Shown here piece by piece: positions 1-5,112 of a DNA stretch of 5,112 nucleotides. The stretch is from Acidobacteriota bacterium (GTDB lineage: Bacteria > Acidobacteriota > Blastocatellia > Pyrinomonadales > Pyrinomonadaceae): contig QHXL01000379.1 of NCBI GenBank assembly GCA_003222935.1, positions 1-5,112 on the forward strand, in the 5' to 3' direction. Position 1 is the first letter of the stretch, and each line of letters starts with the position of its first letter. The position numbers were made by a program, and so were the translations under genes. The notes beneath the pieces are model-generated. The model was not told the DNA's origin. It worked only from the letters and a program-made list of their open reading frames with translations, and did no database searches.

Positions 1-1
1 T

Positions 2-7
2 GGGGAG
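2..7 (+). promoter_or_regulatory. Shine-Dalgarno that decides the start of the VWA gene
   Basis: The sequence GGGGAG lies directly against an ATG at position 8 (no spacer) but 6 nt before a second in-frame ATG at position 14. A 6-nt spacer is workable for ribosome binding and zero is not, so translation most likely starts at 14. Starting there also gives a normal signal peptide, with Lys at residue 2 followed by a hydrophobic core. Confidence 0.6.
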
Positions 8-13
8 ATGCTA

Positions 14-1102
14 ATGAAATTTATTCTTGCAATAGTTCTCGGTGGATTAGTAGCCGCTACTACAGTTCTTGGGCAAGACGCACCCGCGCCCCCCGTTCTG
101 CGCACGCGCGCCCAGGCGACTCCAGCACAACCGGCACCGTCTCCGACCCTCGAGGAGAAGGAGCCAGAAGTAGATGAAGACGATGTCGTACGCGTCAGCA
201 CCAGTCTGATTACGATTCCGGCTGAGGTAGTTGATCGAAATGGTCGATATGCCGGAAATCTTCGCAGAGAAGACTTCAAGGTGTTTGAGAATGGTGTCGA
301 ACAGGAACTGACCTATTTTGCGTCGGTCGAGGAATCATTCACCGTTGCACTTCTCTTAGACGTAAGCGGATCGACGCAAGCTCAGTTAAGTGCCATCCGT
401 AGTGCCGCAAACACTTTCATCACCCGGATGCGTCCGAATGATCGCCTGCTCATCATTTCTTTCGACGGAAAAATAAATGTCATGACCGAGGTTGTTAGTC
501 TTTCTGACCTTCGGCGAAAGAAGTTGCGACTCGATGCGTTGAATGATGGGACGGTGCTTTACGACACCGTTGGATTCACTTTGAATCAACGCTTGTCGAC
601 CATTCCGGGTCGGAAAGCAGTTGTGCTTTTGACCGATGGTGTTGATTATGGGAGTAAGCGCTGGTCGCTAAAACAAAATCTGCGTGATGCTGAAGAAGGC
701 GACGTGATTATTTATCCGGTTCACTACAACACGCTTCCGCAGTTGCCAGAACGTTTGAGTCGAATCGTGGATCTTCGCGCACGCGAGAAGATGCAAGAGA
801 AGTTGACTAAAGGCTACGCAGTTGGCAGCACTTACCTCAAAGCGTTGGCGGATAAAACTGGCGGACGGATGTATGAGACAGACAGTCTGTTGGACGTACC
901 TCGAGCGTTTTCGTTGATTACTGAGGAACTCGGTCGGAAATACAGTCTTGGTTACTATCCAAAAGGGCAAGTGAGACCTGGTGAGACACGTAACGTTAAG
1001 GTCAAGGTCAATTCGGCGAACCTCATTGTACGTGCGAAGAATAGTTACGTAGCCGGTGCCCAGGCTGTTAGGGCTCAAGCGAGCGCCCCCGTGCTGAGGT
1101 AG
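14..1102 (+). CDS. Secreted VWA-domain protein, VWFA-related Acidobacterial family
   Basis: A 362-residue protein, probably exported to the periplasm or cell surface. Residues 1-20 form a signal peptide: Lys2, a hydrophobic stretch, and a likely cut after Val-Leu-Gly20. Residues 21-60 are a Pro/Ala-rich then acidic linker. Residues 61-105 form the small beta-rich module typical of this family (VVDRNGRYAGNL, then REDFKVFENG). The VWA fold follows from about 109 to 300. Its metal-ion-dependent adhesion site looks intact: D116-V-S-G-S-T (DxSxS), Thr180 in NDGT, and Asp208 in LLTDG. The ending (RKYSLGYYP, then VKVKVNSANLIVRAK) is also typical of the family. Such proteins are presumed to bind protein ligands through a divalent metal, but the ligand here is unknown. 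It ends 357 bp before kdsB, past a repeat-rich gap, so it is probably a separate transcription unit; its promoter is outside the window. The family call is strong; the biological role is not known. Confidence 0.85.
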   Translation: MKFILAIVLGGLVAATTVLGQDAPAPPVLRTRAQATPAQPAPSPTLEEKEPEVDEDDVVRVSTSLITIPAEVVDRNGRYAGNLRREDFKVFENGVEQELTYFASVEESFTVALLLDVSGSTQAQLSAIRSAANTFITRMRPNDRLLIISFDGKINVMTEVVSLSDLRRKKLRLDALNDGTVLYDTVGFTLNQRLSTIPGRKAVVLLTDGVDYGSKRWSLKQNLRDAEEGDVIIYPVHYNTLPQLPERLSRIVDLRAREKMQEKLTKGYAVGSTYLKALADKTGGRMYETDSLLDVPRAFSLITEELGRKYSLGYYPKGQVRPGETRNVKVKVNSANLIVRAKNSYVAGAQAVRAQASAPVLR

Positions 1103-1105
1103 CTT

Positions 1106-1312
1106 AGAGCCTCTTGCAAAAGTCAGCTTCTGATTACAGAGGATACATTAGTCAATTTTCAGGTTGGGAAGGTGGACCTGTCCCCGCCGTCTCGCTTGAT
1201 CTCGGTGGGTTCTTTTAGTAAATCTCAGCGGGGACAGGGTCCACCTTCCCAACCTGAAAATATTCTATAAAGTTCATTCACTGCTCGGAGTCATAATTTT
1301 GCAAGCGGCTCT
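1106..1312. mobile_element. MITE-like non-coding element with 16-bp terminal inverted repeats
   Basis: AGAGCCTCTTGCAAAA at 1106-1121 is matched in inverted orientation by TTTTGCAAGCGGCTCT at 1297-1312, 15 of 16 positions. The 207-bp interval has no coding capacity, as expected of a miniature inverted-repeat element mobilised in trans. A long hairpin sits almost exactly in its middle (33 and 35 nt from the inner ends of the terminal repeats). TTA lies just before GAGCC on the left, and TTA follows GGCTCT on the right; this could be a short target duplication but is too short to rely on. The parent transposase is not in the window. The repeats are directly visible; mobility is inferred. Confidence 0.5.
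1155..1261. repeat. Long inverted repeat (REP/RAYT-like palindrome)
   Basis: A left arm of 32 nt (1156-1187) and a right arm of 33 nt (1228-1260) are complementary along their whole length except for one bulged base (GGACCTGTCC against GGACCCTGTCC). One more A-T pair extends it to 1155 and 1261. The loop is 40 nt (1188-1227). The arms begin TTTTCAGGTTGGG and end in TGTCCCCGC. The GGGGACAG-type core resembles dispersed palindromes linked to REP-associated tyrosine transposases in other bacteria, from memory. No T-run follows on either strand, so it is not a standard terminator, though the RNA stem would be very stable. Confidence 0.75.
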
Positions 1313-1405
1313 TTAGTTTGTCGTAGTGCCGACAAATCGCAGCGTGGAGGATGAAGGCATGTTCTGCTCTTTACTATTTCTTGACTTGATCACGACAAGC
1401 TAAAG
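1311..1405. repeat. Imperfect inverted repeat sharing the core of the 28-bp repeat
   Basis: CTTTAGTTTGTCGT (1311-1324) is complementary to ACGACAAGCTAAAG (1392-1405) at 13 of 14 positions; the odd pair would be a G-U wobble in RNA. The loop is 67 nt. The right arm is part of the exact 28-bp repeat at 1389-1416. This looks like a decayed version of the tighter palindrome after pyrG. The left arm overlaps the right end of the MITE-like element by two bases. Confidence 0.45.
1317..1336. repeat. Small perfect hairpin, 7-bp stem
   Basis: TTTGTCG (1317-1323) and CGACAAA (1330-1336) are perfect inverted copies around a 6-nt loop, TAGTGC. There is no T-run, so it is not a terminator. It competes with the longer pairing of 1311-1324 with 1392-1405. 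Its role is unknown and it may be part of the dispersed repeat family. Confidence 0.4.
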
Positions 1406-1416
1406 CATATCGGACA
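1389..1416 (+). repeat. 28-bp repeat, copy 1 (upstream of kdsB)
   Basis: This 28-nt segment, starting ATCACGACAAGC and ending CATATCGGACA, is identical to 4340-4367 in the same orientation, almost 3 kb away after pyrG. An exact match of this length is not expected by chance in a 5-kb window. Here it lacks the close inverted partner found in copy 2. Confidence 0.85.
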
Positions 1417-1421
1417 TTCGT

Positions 1422-1451
1422 TTGACAGTCTGATACACGTCAAGCTATCGT
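1422..1451 (+). promoter_or_regulatory. Candidate sigma-70-type promoter for kdsB
   Basis: TTGACA at 1422-1427 matches the -35 consensus exactly. With an 18-nt spacer it is followed by TATCGT at 1446-1451, which matches 4 of 6 positions of TATAAT. Transcription would then begin at about 1457-1460, at or just before the GTG start of kdsB. The placement before a probable operon supports it; the weak -10 box argues for caution. Confidence 0.35.
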
Positions 1452-1454
1452 GTA
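1434..1454. promoter_or_regulatory. Short inverted repeat over the candidate kdsB -10 box
   Basis: TACACG (1434-1439) and CGTGTA (1449-1454) are perfect 6-bp inverted copies around a 9-nt centre. The right half overlaps the proposed -10 element, a placement that would suit a repressor site. It could also be a chance palindrome; no regulator is identifiable. Confidence 0.25.
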
Positions 1455-1459
1455 CTCCC

Positions 1460-2311
1460 GTGAATCACACGGGCTCAAATCCCACAAACTTATCCCAAAT
1501 AACAACTGTCGCAGTAATTCCTGCGCGTTACGCATCTAGTCGTCTCCCGGGAAAGCCACTTGTCGATATCGCCGGAAAGCCGATGATCTGTTGGGTGGCG
1601 GAACGTGCAATCGCAGCCCGCAATGTTGACCGTGTGATTGTGGCGACTGACAGCGAAGCAATCGTGGAAGCAGTATCCAAACTTGGATTTGATGTAGTTA
1701 TGACCTCGGAGAGTCACACAAGTGGTACCGATCGAGTTGCTGAAGTTGCCCGGTCGATCCCCGACGCAAAGATCTTCGTCAACCTGCAGGGTGACGAACC
1801 GTTGATCTCGCCGGCCACGATTGAACGTGCAGTGGAGCAAATGAGGGAAGAACTCTCATCCGCAAATGGCGCTGGCATTGTGACCACCTGGGAGACAATC
1901 GATTCATTCGACGATCTGATCAATCCTGATCTTGTGAAAGTCGTCGTTGGTAACGACAATCGCGCTGCCTACTTTTCACGCTCACCGATTCCATTCCCGC
2001 GCGACTTAATCAAGAAACATGGTGGATTTGAACCGGCCTACAGGCATGAACCCGACTTTTTGAAACTTTTCCGGAAGCACACCGGTCTATACGTCTATCG
2101 ACGCGACGTGTTATTAGCTTTTACTCAATGGCCGCAAACGCAGCTTGAGAAGATCGAAGCTCTCGAACAACTGCGAGCCCTTGAAAACGGCGTGGTGATC
2201 AAAGTGATTCAGGCAAGCAGTCCTTCAACCGGTGTTGATACGGAGCAGGATCTCGACAGGGTTCGGGAGCTTGTCGATGCGGGAAACTTTGAGCCGACTG
2301 CGGTAAGGTAG
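1460..2311 (+). CDS. kdsB: 3-deoxy-manno-octulosonate cytidylyltransferase (CMP-Kdo synthetase)
   Basis: A cytoplasmic enzyme that joins Kdo to CMP using CTP, releasing pyrophosphate. CMP-Kdo is the donor for adding Kdo to lipid A, so the gene marks a Gram-negative LPS pathway. Family landmarks are all present: the nucleotide-binding signature IPARYASSRLPGKP at residues 20-33, SGTDRVAE at 88-95, NLQGDEP at 108-114, YFSRSPIPFPR from 171, HTGLYVYRRDVL from 207, and the closing GVDTEQDLDRV from 258. The protein has 283 residues against roughly 245-255 for many homologues. The excess is a polar N-terminal tail of about 15 residues, an extended segment at about 182-206 (KKHGGFEPAYRHEPDFLKLF), and a short C-terminal tail. 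GTG at 1460 is the only ATG/GTG/TTG codon between the upstream stop (1382) and the core, so this start is forced unless a rarer codon is used. No Shine-Dalgarno sequence precedes it. It is first in a probable operon, 7 nt before the next gene. Confidence 0.95.
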   Translation: MNHTGSNPTNLSQITTVAVIPARYASSRLPGKPLVDIAGKPMICWVAERAIAARNVDRVIVATDSEAIVEAVSKLGFDVVMTSESHTSGTDRVAEVARSIPDAKIFVNLQGDEPLISPATIERAVEQMREELSSANGAGIVTTWETIDSFDDLINPDLVKVVVGNDNRAAYFSRSPIPFPRDLIKKHGGFEPAYRHEPDFLKLFRKHTGLYVYRRDVLLAFTQWPQTQLEKIEALEQLRALENGVVIKVIQASSPSTGVDTEQDLDRVRELVDAGNFEPTAVR

Positions 2312-2318
2312 TTTTTAA

Positions 2319-2618
2319 ATGAGTAACTGGATTGGATTGGCGATCATTGTTTTCATTGTTCTATGCGGCGTCATCGCGTTGTCGCAGTTGAGTAAGCCGT
2401 ATGAGGTAACTCTCGAAGAATATGAAAAGCGCGCGCATGAGGCGCCAAGCTTAGCGAGTGCGGCGTTTATTGGTTTACAGAAGGTGCTAGACCCGGCGAC
2501 AGAAAAAGCGGTCGAGGCACAGGAAGACCTGCGACAAGGTCGTTATGATGGTGAACAGGGATCAGGCGAACCGCCCGAAGCTGGCGATCCTGATTCAAAC
2601 ATTGAGCAAACAACCTGA
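2319..2618 (+). CDS. Small single-pass membrane protein of unknown function
   Basis: A 99-residue protein that I cannot assign to a named family. Residues 4-24 are a continuous hydrophobic segment (WIGLAIIVFIVLCGVIALSQL), predicted to be one membrane helix. A soluble part follows: an EEYEKRAHEAP stretch at 33-43, an amphipathic-looking region at 44-73 ending in a charged EAQEDLRQGRY, then a low-complexity acidic, Gly/Pro-rich tail (77-99). With no Lys or Arg before the helix and Lys26 and Arg38 after it, the C-terminal part is likely cytoplasmic. It starts 7 nt after the kdsB stop, with TAAGG at 2304-2308 as a modest ribosome site overlapping the end of kdsB. It ends 15 nt before pyrG. This packing between two strongly expressed-type genes supports it as a real gene in the same operon. 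A link to LPS or CTP metabolism is only a guess from position. Confidence 0.75.
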   Translation: MSNWIGLAIIVFIVLCGVIALSQLSKPYEVTLEEYEKRAHEAPSLASAAFIGLQKVLDPATEKAVEAQEDLRQGRYDGEQGSGEPPEAGDPDSNIEQTT

Positions 2619-2621
2619 TAA

Positions 2622-4274
<1,653 letters not shown>

Positions 4275-4282
4275 GGATCTAA

Positions 4283-4367
4283 TGTCCGATATGCTTAGCT
4301 GTCGTGACTCGCCCTGGTGCCGTCTTAGCAGTAATCAGAATCACGACAAGCTAAAGCATATCGGACA
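4283..4367. repeat. Palindromic repeat directly after pyrG
   Basis: The left arm, 4283-4307 (TGTCCGATATGCTTAGC then TGTCGTGA), pairs with the right arm, 4341-4367 (TCACGACAAGCTAAAG then CATATCGGACA). Only two single-base bulges interrupt the pairing, both extra bases in the right arm. The loop is 33 nt (4308-4340). The left arm starts 8 nt after the pyrG stop, so the transcript of the operon would end in, or run through, a stable stem. No T-run follows, so it is not a classic intrinsic terminator, but it could slow 3' decay or assist termination. The right arm is copy 2 of the 28-bp repeat. Confidence 0.75.
4340..4367 (+). repeat. 28-bp repeat, copy 2 (downstream of pyrG)
   Basis: Identical over 28 nt to 1389-1416 and in the same orientation. 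Here it forms the right arm of a complete palindrome, which suggests that this copy is the better preserved member of a dispersed repeat family. Confidence 0.85.
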
Positions 4368-4450
4368 ATATCCTGACCTAATGCACCAATTCACTTTTTA
4401 GGCCATAATCCTCAAGCCCTTTCTCTTCCCAGCGAACAAATAGCTTACTG
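4368..4450. other. Remainder of the gap before the kinase gene
   Basis: This 83-bp stretch should hold the kinase promoter and ribosome site if the kinase is transcribed alone. CATAAT at 4404-4409 is close to a -10 box, but nothing like a -35 box sits 16-18 nt before it, and no GGAG-like sequence precedes the start at 4451. I can support no definite element here. Confidence 0.4.
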
Positions 4451-5112
4451 ATGCTGAGTTGTCCCACATGCGGAAAACACTACCCTCCTGATGTCCAGTT
4501 TTGTCCGGATGATCAAGCCGCACTGCAAGCTGATGCCACCGTCGCCGGTGAAATCCTTGGCGATCCATTAATCGGTCGTGTTCTAGACGACAAGTACAAA
4601 CTCGAGGAACGACTCGGTATCGGCGGTATGGGAACTGTTTACCGTGCTCGACACCTGCTGATTGATCGTGGCGTTGCCGTTAAGGTCTTGAACCAGCGTT
4701 TTGTTGAAGACGATGCTGCGCGTATTCGCTTTCAACGAGAAGCAAGGGCTGCGGGAAGGATCCAACATCTGAACGCGGTCGCAGTAACCGATTTTGGACA
4801 AACGTCCGAAGGATACGTCTACATTGTGATGGAGTTACTCGAGGGTCGAACACTCCGACAGATCCTCACTAAAGAGGCTCCACTCGAAACAGCGCGAGCT
4901 GTATCGATGATGCTGCAAGTGGCGGCTGCCGTCGCCGCAGCTCATGAGGCCGGTGTCATTCATCGCGACCTTAAACCAGCGAATATCTTCGTCACTCAAA
5001 GTGCTGATGCGCCATCTGTAGTCAAAGTCCTGGACTTCGGTATCGCTAAACTCGCTGCTGACACTCTCGACGAGGACGATCCCCACACGCTAACGCAAGT
5101 CGGTGTGATGAT
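4451..5112 (+). CDS. Zinc-ribbon Ser/Thr protein kinase, 5' part only
   Basis: The reading frame is open from ATG 4451 to the window end (220 complete codons), so the gene is cut by the window edge. Residues 4-20 are a short zinc-ribbon-like knuckle, C4-P-T-C7 then F-C18-P-D20-D; the fourth ligand is Asp or absent instead of Cys. A Hanks-type kinase domain begins near Tyr49: glycine loop LGIGGMGTVY at 55-64, ATP-binding Lys78 in VAVKV, helix-C Glu97 in FQREAR, catalytic loop HRDLKPAN at 171-178 with Asp173, and metal-binding DFG at 195-197. All key residues present are intact, so an active kinase that phosphorylates Ser/Thr on proteins is likely. Relatives in Acidobacteriota often carry a transmembrane helix and sensor repeats after the kinase domain, which cannot be seen here. 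The start is chosen because it places the zinc ribbon at the very N-terminus; no clear ribosome site precedes it. It probably has its own promoter. Confidence 0.9.
   Translation, partial: MLSCPTCGKHYPPDVQFCPDDQAALQADATVAGEILGDPLIGRVLDDKYKLEERLGIGGMGTVYRARHLLIDRGVAVKVLNQRFVEDDAARIRFQREARAAGRIQHLNAVAVTDFGQTSEGYVYIVMELLEGRTLRQILTKEAPLETARAVSMMLQVAAAVAAAHEAGVIHRDLKPANIFVTQSADAPSVVKVLDFGIAKLAADTLDEDDPHTLTQVGVM

Larger units (their letters stand above)
1103..1459. other. Gene-free, repeat-rich intergenic region upstream of kdsB
   Basis: This 357-bp stretch holds no convincing gene on either strand. It contains, in order, a MITE-like element with a strong hairpin in its middle, a 7-bp-stem hairpin, one copy of a 28-bp repeat also found after pyrG, and a candidate kdsB promoter overlapping a short inverted repeat. 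No obvious intrinsic terminator for the VWA gene is visible, because neither strong hairpin is followed by a T-run. Confidence 0.7.

Noticed and set aside
8..10. ATG at 8 as the start of the VWA gene, two codons before the chosen start
   Set aside because: The GGGGAG ribosome site touches this ATG with no spacer, while it is 6 nt from the ATG at 14. Either choice changes only two residues.
668..1078. A 136-codon open frame on the minus strand within the VWA gene
   Set aside because: It lies wholly opposite a well-supported gene, its translation shows no recognisable domain, and similar shadow frames occur opposite kdsB and pyrG.
1228..1275. Intrinsic terminator for the VWA gene at the end of the long hairpin
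   Set aside because: The stem is strong but is followed by AAAATATTCTATAA instead of a T-run, and the 40-nt loop is far larger than in usual terminators.
1381..1411. TTGACT (1381-1386) with CATATC (1406-1411) as a second kdsB promoter
   Set aside because: The spacer would be 19 nt, the -10 match is poor, and the -10 part lies inside the dispersed 28-bp repeat.
1106..1416. A CRISPR array or riboswitch in the repeat-rich gap
   Set aside because: The repeats are inverted or single copies without regular spacing, and no known riboswitch core is recognisable.
4404..4409. CATAAT as the -10 box of a kinase promoter
   Set aside because: No acceptable -35 box lies 16-18 nt upstream, so it is not supported beyond a single hexamer.

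Overview
The window looks like chromosomal DNA from a Gram-negative member of the Acidobacteriota, most likely a Blastocatellia-type lineage of moderate GC content. Three things point there. The first gene is a secreted von Willebrand factor A protein with the layout of the 'VWFA-related Acidobacterial domain' family. kdsB makes an activated Kdo precursor and so implies an outer membrane with LPS. The last gene is a Ser/Thr kinase with an N-terminal zinc ribbon, an architecture common in that phylum. The assignment is inferred from protein style, not from a phylogenetic marker.

Layout, all genes on the + strand: a secreted VWA-domain protein (14-1102); a 357-bp gene-free stretch (1103-1459) with a 207-bp MITE-like element bounded by 16-bp inverted repeats, a 32/33-nt-arm hairpin inside it, further small inverted repeats and a candidate kdsB promoter; a tight run of kdsB (1460-2311), a 99-residue single-pass membrane protein (2319-2618) and pyrG (2634-4274), with gaps of 7 and 15 nt that suggest one operon; a 176-bp gap (4275-4450) holding a palindromic repeat just after pyrG; and the 5' part of a zinc-ribbon Ser/Thr protein kinase (4451 to the window end).

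How the genes relate: KdsB and PyrG are linked through CTP. PyrG makes CTP from UTP, and KdsB consumes CTP to activate Kdo for lipid A/LPS assembly. Co-transcription would couple CTP supply to one of its users. The small membrane protein between them has no function I can name. The VWA protein and the kinase appear to be separate transcription units.

The points most worth a second look are an apparent internal loss of about 20 residues in the glutaminase domain of PyrG, right after the nucleophile region; a perfect 28-bp repeat, in the same orientation on both sides of the kdsB-orf-pyrG block; and the nested MITE/hairpin structure upstream of kdsB. I see no tRNA, rRNA, CRISPR array, transposase gene or clear new multi-gene system.
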